A stretch of 64,000 nt of DNA from contig NZ_VFMQ01000001.1 in assembly GCF_006715175.1 (NCBI RefSeq), forward strand, positions 2,046,001-2,110,000, read 5' to 3'. Of the stretch, positions 1 through 8,274 are shown one piece after another. This stretch comes from Curtobacterium citreum (GTDB lineage: Bacteria > Actinomycetota > Actinomycetes > Actinomycetales > Microbacteriaceae). The translations under genes and the position numbers were made by a program. The number at the start of each line of letters is the position of its first letter. Within the stretch, counting starts at the first letter, position 1. The notes under the pieces were generated by a model. It was not told where the DNA came from and did no database searches. It saw only the letters and a list, made by a program, of their open reading frames with translations.

Positions 1-9
1 GCCGACCTG

Positions 10-1254
10 TCAGCCGAGGCGGATGCCGAGCAGGGCGTCGACGAGGTCGACGAGCTCCGGCGTGACGGCCGTGCCGCCCGCAATCGCGGTGTCCACCGCG
101 GCGACCGCTCCGGGCGTGTCGAGGTCGTCGGCGACCCGTGCGCGGATGCGCGCGGCGACGTCGGCGGCGTCGTCTGCGTGTCCGGCCGGCTCGCCGGCGG
201 CCCAGGCGTCCCAGGTCGCGAGGCGTGCCGTGGCGCTCGAGAGCTCGCCGTCGAACCACTCCCAGTCGTCGGAGTACTTGTGCGACAGCAGGGCGAGGCG
301 GATCGCGCGCGGGTCGGCGCCGTCGTCGAGCAGTCCGCGGACGGTGACGAGGTTGCCGAGCGACTTCGAGATCTTCTCGCCCTGGTAGGCGATCATCCCG
401 GTGTGCACGAACGCGTTCGCGAGGGGTTGGTGCGCGAGAGCCGCCGCGTGACCGGCGCTCATCTCGTGGTGCGGGAAGACGAGGTCGCTGCCGCCGCCCT
501 GCACGCTGATCGGCAGGCCGAGGCGGTCGCCCGCGATGACGCTGCACTCGATGTGCCAGCCCGGACGTCCCGGACCGACGACGGTGTCCCACGACGGCTC
601 CCCCGTGCGCGCGGCGCGCCAGAGCAGTGGGTCGAGCGGATCGCGCTTGCCGGCACGGTCGGGGTCGCCGCCGCGCTCGGCCGACAGGCGCGTCATCGTC
701 TCGCGGTCCAGTCGGCTCTCGTCCCCGAGCGTCCACGCCTCGGTGGGGCGGTTCACGTCGAAGTAGAGGTCGTCGCCCTCGGACTCCGCCGTCGGGACCG
801 CGTAGGCGTAGCCGGTCTCCTGCAGGAAGGCGACGGCCTCGGCGACGCGCTCGACCTCGTCCGTGACGGCGACGTACTCGTCCGGCGGCAGGACGCGGAG
901 CGCCTCCATGTCGCGACGGAACAGGTCGATCTGCGAGGCGGCGAGCTCGCGCCAGTCCACGCCGTCACGGGCGGCTCGCTCGAGCAGCGGGTCGTCGACG
1001 TCGGTCGTGTTCTGCGCGTACTCGACCAGGAGCCCGGCGTCCCGCCATGCCCGGCCGAGGGTGTCGAACGCCAGGTAGGTCGCGGCATGGCCGAGGTGCG
1101 TCGCGTCGTACGGCGTGATGCCGCAGACGTAGAGCGCGGCGCGGTCCTCGCCGCGCGTCGGGTCCACCGGGTGCCCGGACGCCGTGTCGTGCACGACGGG
1201 ACGAGGGCCCTCCCCGGGGACGTCGGGGACGGATGGGGCCTCCCAGGCCCTCAC
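10..1254 (-). CDS. mshC: MshC, cysteine:GlcN-Ins ligase (mycothiol synthesis)
   Basis: Predicted to ligate L-cysteine to 1D-myo-inositol 2-amino-2-deoxy-alpha-D-glucopyranoside with ATP, the third step of mycothiol synthesis, in the cytosol. The 414-aa protein is a class I Cys-tRNA synthetase paralogue: HLGH at residues 53-56 and KISKS at 294-298 are the HIGH and KMSKS signatures, and Cys44, Cys237 and His262/263 fit the zinc site. The length is normal for MshC. The frame stays open far upstream, but the GTG at 1254 overlaps the uppP stop as GTGA and gives the usual MRxW-type N-terminus, so translational coupling to uppP is likely. Mycothiol marks the host as an actinobacterium. Confidence 0.95.
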   Translation of the reverse strand: MRAWEAPSVPDVPGEGPRPVVHDTASGHPVDPTRGEDRAALYVCGITPYDATHLGHAATYLAFDTLGRAWRDAGLLVEYAQNTTDVDDPLLERAARDGVDWRELAASQIDLFRRDMEALRVLPPDEYVAVTDEVERVAEAVAFLQETGYAYAVPTAESEGDDLYFDVNRPTEAWTLGDESRLDRETMTRLSAERGGDPDRAGKRDPLDPLLWRAARTGEPSWDTVVGPGRPGWHIECSVIAGDRLGLPISVQGGGSDLVFPHHEMSAGHAAALAHQPLANAFVHTGMIAYQGEKISKSLGNLVTVRGLLDDGADPRAIRLALLSHKYSDDWEWFDGELSSATARLATWDAWAAGEPAGHADDAADVAARIRARVADDLDTPGAVAAVDTAIAGGTAVTPELVDLVDALLGIRLG

Positions 1255-2081
1255 GGCTGGACCACTCCGAGCGACAGCAACACGATGAGCACGATACCGA
1301 GTGCGATCCGGTAGACCACGAAGGGCAGGAAGCTCCGCTTCGAGATGTAGTTCATGAACGCGGCGATCACGACGAAGCCGACGAGGAACGCGACCACCGT
1401 GGCGACGAGCGTGTCGACGAGTCCGAAGGGCGCGCCGGTGTCCCCGAGGCTCGTCGCGGCCTCGTAGAAGCCGGACAGGAACACCGCCGGGATCGCGAGC
1501 AGGAACGCGAACCGCGCCGCGGCCGGACGGGTGTAGCCGAGCGCGAGGCCCATCGAGACGGTCGCACCGGAGCGCGAGACACCCGGCACCAGGGCGAGCA
1601 CCTGCGCGAGACCGATGAGCAGGCCGCTCCGGAACGTCATGTGCTCGATGCGGCGCACCTTGCGACCGACGACGTCGAGCACGCCGAGCACGATGCCGAA
1701 CACGATGAGGACGATCGCGACGATCCACAGGGACCGGAAGGTGGTCTCGATCGAGTCCTTGAGCAGCAGCCCCGCGACCCCGATCGGGATCGTCCCGAGG
1801 ATCACCAGCCAGCCCAGCCGGACGTCGGGGTCGCCCTTCGGGATGTCCCGCCGGAGGACCGAGCGGAACCACCGCCCGACGATCCGCGTGATGTCCTTCC
1901 AGAAGTAGATGAGCACCGCGGTCTCGGTGCCGAGCTGCGTCACCGCCGTGAAGGCCGCGCCGGGGTCCTTCGCGTCGGGCAGGAACAGGCCCACGATGCG
2001 CAGGTGCGCGCTCGACGAGACGGGCAGGAACTCGGTGAGTCCCTGCACGAAGCCGAGGAAGATCGCCTCGAGGATGTGCAT
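1251..2081 (-). CDS. uppP: Undecaprenyl-diphosphatase UppP (BacA)
   Basis: Integral membrane phosphatase that recycles undecaprenyl pyrophosphate to the monophosphate for cell-wall precursor export; the family confers bacitracin tolerance. The 276-aa protein has the family's two active-site stretches: [14 protein letters not shown] near residue 14 and [11 protein letters not shown] near residue 163, with about eight hydrophobic segments. A GAAAGG ribosome site precedes the ATG. A TACATT box at 2137-2142, just after the upstream peptidase stop, may be its own -10, giving a 5' leader of about 50 nt. The gene overlaps mshC by 4 nt. Confidence 0.95.
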   Translation of the reverse strand: MHILEAIFLGFVQGLTEFLPVSSSAHLRIVGLFLPDAKDPGAAFTAVTQLGTETAVLIYFWKDITRIVGRWFRSVLRRDIPKGDPDVRLGWLVILGTIPIGVAGLLLKDSIETTFRSLWIVAIVLIVFGIVLGVLDVVGRKVRRIEHMTFRSGLLIGLAQVLALVPGVSRSGATVSMGLALGYTRPAAARFAFLLAIPAVFLSGFYEAATSLGDTGAPFGLVDTLVATVVAFLVGFVVIAAFMNYISKRSFLPFVVYRIALGIVLIVLLSLGVVQP

Positions 2082-2142
2082 CGTGCGGGCCTTTCAGGGG
2101 TCAGCAGGCAGGACGGTGCCGCGGGGGCGACCCGGCAATGTA

Positions 2143-3471
2143 TCAGTACGTGGCGAGCAGGTCGCCGAGGACGCGCCGCCCGAATGCCAGGGCGTCGAGC
2201 GGGACCCGCTCGTCGACGCCGTGGAACATCGCCGGGAAGTCGACGTCGGCCGGCAGCTGCAGCGGGACGAAGCCGTAGCCGGCGATGCCGAGCGTCGAGA
2301 GTGCCTTGTTGTCGGTCCCACCCGAGAGCAGGTAGGGCAGCACCGGGGCACCCGGGTCGTGGCGGCCGAGGACGTCCCGGACCGCGTCGACGAGCGGGCC
2401 GCCGAAGTCCTGCTCGAGCCCGATGTCGCGGAAGGACGTCACGACCTCGACGTCGTCGCCCGCGAGTTCCCGGACGCGCGCGAGAACGGACTCCTCGTCG
2501 CCGGGCAGGCAGCGGATGTCGACGAGCGCCTCGGCGGTGTCCGGGATGACGTTGTGCTTGTACCCGGCCGTCAGGACCGTCGGGTTCGACGTCGTGTGCA
2601 GCGCCGCGTGGATGAACCGCGAGGCCGACCCGGTCGCGAGAGCGACCTCGTCGGGGCCGGTGACCGTCGGGTCGACGCCGAGGAACCGGGCGACCTCGGC
2701 GACCATCGCGTCGGTGGTCGCCGACAGCCGGACCGGCCACTCCTCGCTGCCGATGCGGGCGACCGCCGCCGCGAGCTTCGTGACGGCGTTGTCGCGGATG
2801 ACGTGGGACCCGTGCGCCGCGGTGCCGCGGGTGACCAGCTTGATCCACATCAGCGCCTTCTCGCCGGTCTGCAGCAGGTAGGCGCGTCGGTCGCCGAGCG
2901 TGATCGAGTACCCGCCGACTTCGCTGATGGCCGCCGACGCCCCGGCGAAGACCTCGGGGTGGTGCTCGACGACGTGGTGGGAGCCGAGCACGCCCCCGGC
3001 CTCCTCGTCGGCGAAGTACGCGATCACCAGGTCCCGCTCGGGCGCTCCCTGCCGCTCGACGACGTCGGCGAGCGACGTGAGCATCATCGCGTCCATGTTC
3101 TTCATGTCGACGGCACCGCGGCCCCAGAGCATGCCGTCCCGGACCTCGCCGCCGAACGGGTCCACCGTCCAGTTCGCGGGGTCGGCGGGGACGACGTCGA
3201 GGTGTCCGTGCACGACGAGGGCGGGCTTGCTGCGGTCACGACCGGGGACCCGGGCGACGACGCTCACGCGGTCGGGCTCCGACTCGAAGAGCTGCGGTTC
3301 CAGACCGAGGTCGCGGAGCTTCGCCTCGACGTAGTGCGCGGCCTCCGTCTCGCCGCGGGACTTCCCCTCGCCCCAGTTCGTCGTGTCGATGCGGATGAGG
3401 TCCCGCGCGATCGCGGCCGTCGCCTCGAGGTCCTGCTCGGTCGGGTCGGCGCTCGCCTGCTGGTCGCTCAT
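2143..3471 (-). CDS. M20 family metallopeptidase
   Basis: Probably a cytosolic zinc dipeptidase or deacylase of the M20/ArgE/DapE/CPG2 group. The 442-aa sequence has the metal and catalytic stations in order: HGHLDVVPAD near residue 89, DMKNMDAM near residue 121 and DEEAGG near residue 150, with a dimerisation-domain insertion around residues 190-300. The full length is intact. A TAGCGT box ends 6 nt before the ATG, so the mRNA is probably leaderless. The exact substrate cannot be read from sequence; dipeptidase is the most common activity, and DapE is less likely without a dap context. Confidence 0.85.
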   Translation of the reverse strand: MSDQQASADPTEQDLEATAAIARDLIRIDTTNWGEGKSRGETEAAHYVEAKLRDLGLEPQLFESEPDRVSVVARVPGRDRSKPALVVHGHLDVVPADPANWTVDPFGGEVRDGMLWGRGAVDMKNMDAMMLTSLADVVERQGAPERDLVIAYFADEEAGGVLGSHHVVEHHPEVFAGASAAISEVGGYSITLGDRRAYLLQTGEKALMWIKLVTRGTAAHGSHVIRDNAVTKLAAAVARIGSEEWPVRLSATTDAMVAEVARFLGVDPTVTGPDEVALATGSASRFIHAALHTTSNPTVLTAGYKHNVIPDTAEALVDIRCLPGDEESVLARVRELAGDDVEVVTSFRDIGLEQDFGGPLVDAVRDVLGRHDPGAPVLPYLLSGGTDNKALSTLGIAGYGFVPLQLPADVDFPAMFHGVDERVPLDALAFGRRVLGDLLATY

Positions 3472-3477
3472 GCCCTC

Positions 3478-3483
3478 ACGCTA
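3478..3483 (-). promoter_or_regulatory. Leaderless -10 box, M20 peptidase
   Basis: TAGCGT on the minus strand lies 6 nt before the ATG at 3471. This spacing places the transcript start at the A of the start codon, and no ribosome site is seen between. Confidence 0.6.
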
Positions 3484-3571
3484 CCGGGCCGCGTCGGCGC
3501 GTCGGTCGGTGGCGCGACCGAGGACGCGCCCGGGATGCGCGTCCGTGTTCATCGGGCGTTCAGGGCCGTGC

Positions 3572-3577
3572 TAGTGT
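3572..3577 (+). promoter_or_regulatory. Likely tRNA-Leu -10 box
   Basis: TAGTGT sits about 65 nt before the mature tRNA 5' end, with a weak TTCATC at 3548-3553 at 18-bp spacing. It is the only convincing -10 in the 170-bp gap. A 5' leader would need removal by RNase P. Confidence 0.45.
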
Positions 3578-3642
3578 CTTCTCCTGTCAGAACGGCCGGG
3601 GGAACAGCCCGGATCGGCTCTGGCACACAACTGGAAACACCT

Positions 3643-3728
3643 GTCCGGGTGGCGGAATTGGTAGACGCGCTAGCTTGAGGTGCTAGTGCCCGTATTAGGG
3701 CGTGGGGGTTCAAGTCCCCCCTCGGACA
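3643..3728 (+). tRNA. tRNA-Leu(GAG)
   Basis: Cloverleaf read by eye. The acceptor stem GTCCGGG pairs with CTCGGAC with one G-U pair. The anticodon stem CTAGC/GCTAG frames the loop TTGAGGT, giving anticodon GAG for CUC/CUU codons. A long variable arm, expected for a class II leucine tRNA, follows, and the T arm contains GGTTCAAGTCC. The discriminator is A, and CCA is not encoded. A strong hairpin terminator begins 12 nt downstream. Confidence 0.97.
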
Positions 3729-3740
3729 CAGGAACAGCGC

Positions 3741-3770
3741 AAGGCCCCCTGACTTCGGTCAGGGGGCCTT
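3741..3770 (+). terminator. Terminator after tRNA-Leu
   Basis: A perfect 13-bp stem, AAGGCCCCCTGAC, closes on a TTCG tetraloop. It sits directly behind the tRNA. The minus-strand reading ends in a CTT-rich flank, so it may also stop converging transcription from the chimeric gene at 3820. Confidence 0.85.
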
Positions 3771-3819
3771 CTGCGTTGCGCGGGCGGCGCTGCACGGGCC
3801 GCCCCGGCTCCGCCAGGGT

Positions 3820-4590
3820 TCAGCGCCGCCGCAGCCGCCGCACCACCACCACCACGCCACCGATCGCCGCGAGCCACCCCCAGTTCGCGACGACCGGGTC
3901 GAGCAGCTGGTGCCGCCAGTCCCGGCGGGACGACCCGAGTCGCGCCCGCACGGGGTGCGTCACCCGCTCCGAGCGCACCCCGGTCTCGTGCAGGAGCCGG
4001 TCCGGCCTCCCGCGGAGCGCGTCCGTCACCCGGTGCGTCGCGACGTCGATGCGGTCACCGACGACGAGCAGCATCCAGTGCGCCAGCCGACCCTCGCTGA
4101 AGCGTCGGTAGGCGTACCGCTTCACGACGCCGGCCGGACCGGCCAGCGGCTGCGCCTGCGGCCCGACGTCGGCGAACGGCACCCGCACGCGCTCGGCCTG
4201 CCCGCCGTCGTAGCCGCCCGTGGTGTGCGAGTAGCCGAAGATCCCGCCGACCGCGGTGGCGTTCGGGTTCACGTTGTGGCAGTTCGTGAACAGTCCCCTG
4301 GCGCAGAACCAGCAGCTGCCGCACGAGATGTGGAACGGCACCATCACCCGGTCGCCCACGTCGAGGCTCCGCACCGACGGTCCCACCTGCTCGACGACCC
4401 CGATGAACTCGTGCCCGAAGGTGTGGCCGACGCGGCTGTCCGGCATCATCCCGTGGTAGAGGTGCAGGTCGGACCCGCAGATCGCGGCGCGTTCGACCCG
4501 CACGATCGCGTCGTTCGGGTGCTCGATCCGCGGGTCGGGCTTCTCCTCGACGCGGACCCGGTACGGCCCGCGGTACGTCATGGCGCGCAT
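3820..4590 (-). pseudogene. Chimeric gene: N-terminal half of a zinc alcohol dehydrogenase joined to an unrelated membrane-anchored C-terminus
   Basis: Residues 1 to about 147 are a clear GroES-like domain of a zinc medium-chain dehydrogenase (COG1063-like). They include the ICGSDLH catalytic-zinc segment, the GHEF histidine, and the structural-zinc cysteine cluster CGSCWFCARGLFTNC. The family similarity stops after FADVGP: the Rossmann NAD-binding half (GxGxxG) and the rest of the catalytic domain are missing. About 105 unrelated residues follow in frame. They are Arg/His-rich and end in one transmembrane helix (WGWLAAIGGVVVVV) and a basic tail. I do not recognise this tail. AGGAG stands 5 nt before the ATG at 4590; ATG 4581 is the alternative. 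It cannot act as a dehydrogenase and looks like a deletion-born fusion. Confidence 0.75.
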
Positions 4591-4652
4591 GCGCGCTCCT
4601 CTCGCTCGTGCGCGCCACGCTCGGCCTGGTCGGGTGGGAGGCGACCCACAAA

Positions 4653-4694
4653 GGACGGGAGGCGCGGTGCCAGCCGGCACCGCGCCTCCCGTCC
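4653..4694. repeat. Perfect palindromic repeat, full copy; likely ndh terminator
   Basis: Arms GGACGGGAGGCGCGGTGCC and its exact complement flank an AGCC loop, making a 19-bp perfect stem. It lies 18 bp past the ndh stop and could end ndh transcription. An almost identical element occurs at 46703-46744, and half or degraded copies occur elsewhere in the window. Confidence 0.85.
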
Positions 4695-4711
4695 GTGGGG
4701 TGGTGACGTCC

Positions 4712-6040
4712 CTAGGACTTGGACGCCTCGACGAAGTTGCGGCGGGGGTCCGTCTCCTTGATCAGCGAGGTCGCGTCGCGACCGGACACCGCACCGGTGA
4801 CCCAACCGATGACGATGCGCGCCTTCCGGTTCAGGGTCGGCATCGCGTAGACGTGGTAGGAGCGGTGGGCGAGCCAGGCGAGCAGGTTCGTCATCTTGAC
4901 GCCCTTGATGTTCGCGGCGCCCTTGCCGACGCCGTACGAGGCGACGGTGCCGATCGACGGGTGGCGGTACTCCTCGAGCGGCTTGCCGGTGATCGTGGCG
5001 ACCACGTTGTCGGCGGCGACGACGGCCTGGCGGACGGCGTTCTGCGCGTTCGGCGGGTAGTACGCCGGCTGCTTCTCGGCGGTCAGGTCGGGGACCTGGG
5101 CGACGTCACCGAGGCCCCAGACGCCCGGGACGACCTCGTGCGTGTCCTCGGCTTCGACCTGGAGCTTCGCGTTCGCGGCGAGGTGCCCCTTCGGGCCGCG
5201 GGGCAGGTCCGAGGCGTCGAGGAGCGGGTTCGGCTTGACGCCGGCGGTCCAGACGAGCAGTCCGGTCGCGAACTCGTCGCCGTCGGAGAGCTTGACGACG
5301 CCGCCCTCGCAGCTCGGCATGGTGGTCTTCAGGCGGACGTCGATGCCGCGGGCGCGGAGCGACTCGAGGGTCCACTTCGACAGCTCCGGGCCGACCTCGG
5401 GCGCCACGCGGTCGAGCGCGTCGATGAGCACCCAGCGGGGCTGCTCGCCGGCGAGCGACGGGTAGGTCTTGATGGCGGCCTGCGACACGTCGAAGAGCTC
5501 GCCGATGGCCTCGACCCCGGTGTAGCCACCGCCGACGAAGATGCTCGTGAGCAGACGGCGGCGCTCGTCCTCGTCTCGCGTGGCAGCGGCCTTCGCGATG
5601 TTGTCGAGGAGCTTCGCGCGGACGTAGGCGGCTTCTTCGACGGTCTTGAAGCCGACCCCGTACTCCTCGAGCCCCGGCGTCGGGAACGTGCGGGTGACGG
5701 AGCCGAGCGCGACGACGAGCTGATCGTAGCCGAGGGTGCGGTCGTCACCACCGGCCGTGGCGATCGACACGGTCTTGTCCTTCGACGAGATGCCGGTGAC
5801 CTTGCCCTGGATGACGCGGGTCTTCTTGAGCGCGCGGCGCAGCTCGAAGGTGACGTCCTTCGGCGCGATGTGACCGCCGGCGACCTCCGGCAGGAACGGC
5901 AGGTACGTGTAGTACGTGTTCTGGTCCACCAGCGTGATGCGCATCGGCACGGTCGCCGCGTGCTTCTGCAGCTGCTTGACCGTGGTGTAGCCGGCGGAGC
6001 CGCCGCCGAGGACGAGGACGTGGGGGATGGAGTCTGCCAT
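4712..6040 (-). CDS. ndh: Type II NADH dehydrogenase (NDH-2)
   Basis: Predicted non-proton-pumping NADH:quinone oxidoreductase, a peripheral membrane flavoprotein of the respiratory chain. The 442-aa protein has an FAD Rossmann motif VLVLGGGSAGYTT at residues 8-20, a second nucleotide motif VGGGYTGVE in mid-protein for NADH, and the C-terminal WGLGDVAQV FAD-contact segment. The final 60 residues are amphipathic, as is usual for membrane attachment in this family. TAGACC lies 6 nt before the ATG, so the gene may be leaderless. Other FAD/NAD oxidoreductases of this fold, such as ferredoxin reductases, are less likely at this length and with this C-terminus. Confidence 0.88.
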   Translation of the reverse strand: MADSIPHVLVLGGGSAGYTTVKQLQKHAATVPMRITLVDQNTYYTYLPFLPEVAGGHIAPKDVTFELRRALKKTRVIQGKVTGISSKDKTVSIATAGGDDRTLGYDQLVVALGSVTRTFPTPGLEEYGVGFKTVEEAAYVRAKLLDNIAKAAATRDEDERRRLLTSIFVGGGYTGVEAIGELFDVSQAAIKTYPSLAGEQPRWVLIDALDRVAPEVGPELSKWTLESLRARGIDVRLKTTMPSCEGGVVKLSDGDEFATGLLVWTAGVKPNPLLDASDLPRGPKGHLAANAKLQVEAEDTHEVVPGVWGLGDVAQVPDLTAEKQPAYYPPNAQNAVRQAVVAADNVVATITGKPLEEYRHPSIGTVASYGVGKGAANIKGVKMTNLLAWLAHRSYHVYAMPTLNRKARIVIGWVTGAVSGRDATSLIKETDPRRNFVEASKS

Positions 6041-6046
6041 GCGTCC

Positions 6047-6052
6047 GGTCTA
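6047..6052 (-). promoter_or_regulatory. Possible leaderless -10 box, ndh
   Basis: TAGACC on the minus strand ends 6 nt before the ndh ATG. The last base departs from TANNNT, so support is weaker than for other leaderless genes here. Confidence 0.4.
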
Positions 6053-6138
6053 CCGGAAGAAGCCTGGTCGCGTCACCAAGCCGCGCCGCGCGATCCGGCG
6101 ACGGCACGGCGGGTGTCCGCGGTCCGTCGGTGCACCGG

Positions 6139-6348
6139 TCACCGTCCGCGTGGACGGTCCTGCAGTCGCCACCACGCGGTCTCGGCGAGCTCCGGCCCGG
6201 TGTACACACCGTGCGGGGTGCGGCGGGACTCGGTGAGCGAGAACCGGCGGAGTCGGTAGCCGCCGCCGAAGCGGTCGATGATCGCCTCGGGTGAGGACTC
6301 GGGGGTGCGTCGGACGTACCAGGTGCGGTCGTCGACCTGCTCGATCAC
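6139..6348 (-). CDS. Small conserved-looking protein, 69 aa, downstream of the helicase
   Basis: Starts with GTG only 7 nt after the helicase stop, so it is almost certainly co-transcribed. The sequence is compact and mixed in charge, with no membrane segment: MIEQVDDRTWYVRRT, then FGGGYRLRRFSL, then an aromatic AETAWWRLQ near residue 57. The pattern looks like a small beta-rich domain. I recognise no family. The tight coupling suggests a role with the helicase, but this is inference; it could also be an unrelated small protein sharing the promoter. Confidence 0.65.
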   Translation of the reverse strand: MIEQVDDRTWYVRRTPESSPEAIIDRFGGGYRLRRFSLTESRRTPHGVYTGPELAETAWWRLQDRPRGR

Positions 6349-6355
6349 GAGCGGC

Positions 6356-8257
6356 TCAGCGTCGGTTGCCGATGCGGGAGCGCAGGACGTCGATGCGCTT
6401 CTGGATCTGCTCGACGCTCGCCTGCGCGACGGCCGGGCCGCCGCTGATGCGTCGGAGCTCGGCGTGGATCGCGCCGTGCGGTTCGTTGGCGTGCCGGGAC
6501 CAGATCGACACCAGCCGGGCGAGCTCGGTCCGTTGTTCCTTGAGCGTCTGGTACATCGGGCGGTCCGCCGCGGGCTGCTGCTTCGGCAGGCCGTCCTTCA
6601 CCGCACGACCGCGGGACCGCTTGGCCTGGGTCGCCTGGCGGGCGCGGAGCAGGTCACGCACCTGGTCGGGCTCGAGCAGCCCGGGAATGCCGATGAAGTC
6701 GAGTTCCTCGAGCGAACCGACCTCGCCACCGGTGCCGAACTCGCCGCCGTCGTAGAGGACACGGTCGAACGAGGCCTGCGAGTCGAGCGCCTGGAAGGGC
6801 TGCACCTCGAGCAGGCTCTCCGACGCGCGGTCCTCCTTGTTGGCCTCGGCGACCATCGCGTCCTCGGGGTTGTACATCCCGTCGTCGGCGTCCTTCGGGC
6901 GGTCGAGCGCGTGGTCGCGTTCGAGTTCGAGGGTGGCGGCCAGGGCCATCAGGTTCGGCACGCTCGGCAGGAAGACGCTCGCGGTCTCCCCACGGCGACG
7001 GGCGCGCACGAATCGGCCGATCACCTGCGCGAAGAACAGCGGGGTGCTCGCGCTCGTGGCGTAGACGCCGACGCAGAGCCGGGGGACGTCGACGCCCTCG
7101 GACACCATGCGGACGGCGACCATCCAGCGCGAGGTGTCCTCGGAGAAGGCCTGGATGCGGCTGGACCCGGCGGCCTCGTCCGAGAGCACGACGGTCGGTC
7201 GTTCCCCCGTGATGCGCTGCAGGATGCGGGCGTAGGCACGAGCCGTCGTGGTGTCGGTGGCGATGACGAGCCCGCCGGCGTCCGGGACACCTCGGCGGAC
7301 CTCGGTCAGACGCTTGTCGGCGGCGGACAGCACGGCCGGCATCCACTCGCCCTCCGGGGAGAGCGCGGTGCGCCACGCCTGCGCCGTGATGTCCTTCGTC
7401 ACCTGCTCGCCGAGCGAGGCCGACATCTCGTCGCCCATCCGGGTCTTCCAGCGCATCTGGCCGGCGTAGGCCATGAAGAGCACCGGGCGGACGACGCCGT
7501 CCTTGAGCGCGCGGCCGTAGCCGTAGTTGTAGTCGGACACCGAGGTGCGGATGCCCTGCTCGTCGGGGGCGTACTGCACGAACGGGATCGGGGCGGTGTC
7601 CGAGCGGAACGGCGTCCCGGAGAGCGACAGTCGGCGCGTGGCCTTCGTGAACGCCTCGCGGATGCCGTCGCCCCAGGTCAGGGCGTCGCCGCCGTGGTGC
7701 ACCTCGTCGAGGATGACCAGGGTCTTCCCGCCTGCGGTGATGCGCTGGTGGACCTCAGGGTTCATGCCGACCTGGGCGTACGTGATCGCGACGCCCTGGT
7801 AGTGCCGGCCGAACATGCCGTCGCCGTTCTTGAACATCGGGTCGAGCCGGATGCCCACGCGGTCGGCGGAGTCGGCCCACTGCCGCTTGAGGTGCTCGGT
7901 CGGCGCGACGACGATGATCCGGTCGATCGTGCCGCGGGCGAGGAGCTCGGTCGCGAGCCGGAGCGCGAACGTGGTCTTGCCGGCGCCCGGGGTCGCGGCT
8001 GCGAGGAAGTCGCGCGGCTCCTTCTCGAAGTACTTCGTGAGGGCCTCGACCTGCCAGGCGCGGAGCTTGGACGCAGTGCCCCACGCGGCCCGCTCGGGGA
8101 ACGCCGGCGACAGGTGCTCGGCGGCCGCGTTGCCGGCGTTCTCGGCCTGGGCCACGGCGTCTTCGTGCGGGCGGACGGCGCCGTCCGCGACGGTCTCGGG
8201 GGTGTCGCCCCACAGTGTCGCGGGCTGCTGCTGGTCGTCGTACTCCGCTGCGCTCAC
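6356..8257 (-). CDS. DEAD/DEAH-box (superfamily 2) helicase
   Basis: A 633-aa ATP-dependent helicase or translocase. Walker A is TPGAGKTT at residues 89-96, and motif II is DEVH at 184-187, followed by HGG. SGTPFR is motif III, and the C-terminal RecA lobe has motif VI-like QVIGRFVRARRRGE. The layout resembles the SF2 family of restriction-type and RadD-like helicases rather than RNA helicases. About 170 C-terminal residues lack a motif I recognise. The GTG at 8257 lies 8 nt after TAGACT, so it is probably leaderless. A 69-aa gene follows in the same transcript. Confidence 0.85.
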   Translation of the reverse strand: MSAAEYDDQQQPATLWGDTPETVADGAVRPHEDAVAQAENAGNAAAEHLSPAFPERAAWGTASKLRAWQVEALTKYFEKEPRDFLAAATPGAGKTTFALRLATELLARGTIDRIIVVAPTEHLKRQWADSADRVGIRLDPMFKNGDGMFGRHYQGVAITYAQVGMNPEVHQRITAGGKTLVILDEVHHGGDALTWGDGIREAFTKATRRLSLSGTPFRSDTAPIPFVQYAPDEQGIRTSVSDYNYGYGRALKDGVVRPVLFMAYAGQMRWKTRMGDEMSASLGEQVTKDITAQAWRTALSPEGEWMPAVLSAADKRLTEVRRGVPDAGGLVIATDTTTARAYARILQRITGERPTVVLSDEAAGSSRIQAFSEDTSRWMVAVRMVSEGVDVPRLCVGVYATSASTPLFFAQVIGRFVRARRRGETASVFLPSVPNLMALAATLELERDHALDRPKDADDGMYNPEDAMVAEANKEDRASESLLEVQPFQALDSQASFDRVLYDGGEFGTGGEVGSLEELDFIGIPGLLEPDQVRDLLRARQATQAKRSRGRAVKDGLPKQQPAADRPMYQTLKEQRTELARLVSIWSRHANEPHGAIHAELRRISGGPAVAQASVEQIQKRIDVLRSRIGNRR

Positions 8258-8265
8258 TTCACGCG

Positions 8266-8271
8266 AGTCTA
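8266..8271 (-). promoter_or_regulatory. Leaderless -10 box, helicase
   Basis: TAGACT on the minus strand, 8 nt before the GTG at 8257, within the gap between dinB and the helicase. This suggests the helicase has its own promoter. Confidence 0.5.
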
Positions 8272-8274
8272 CCG

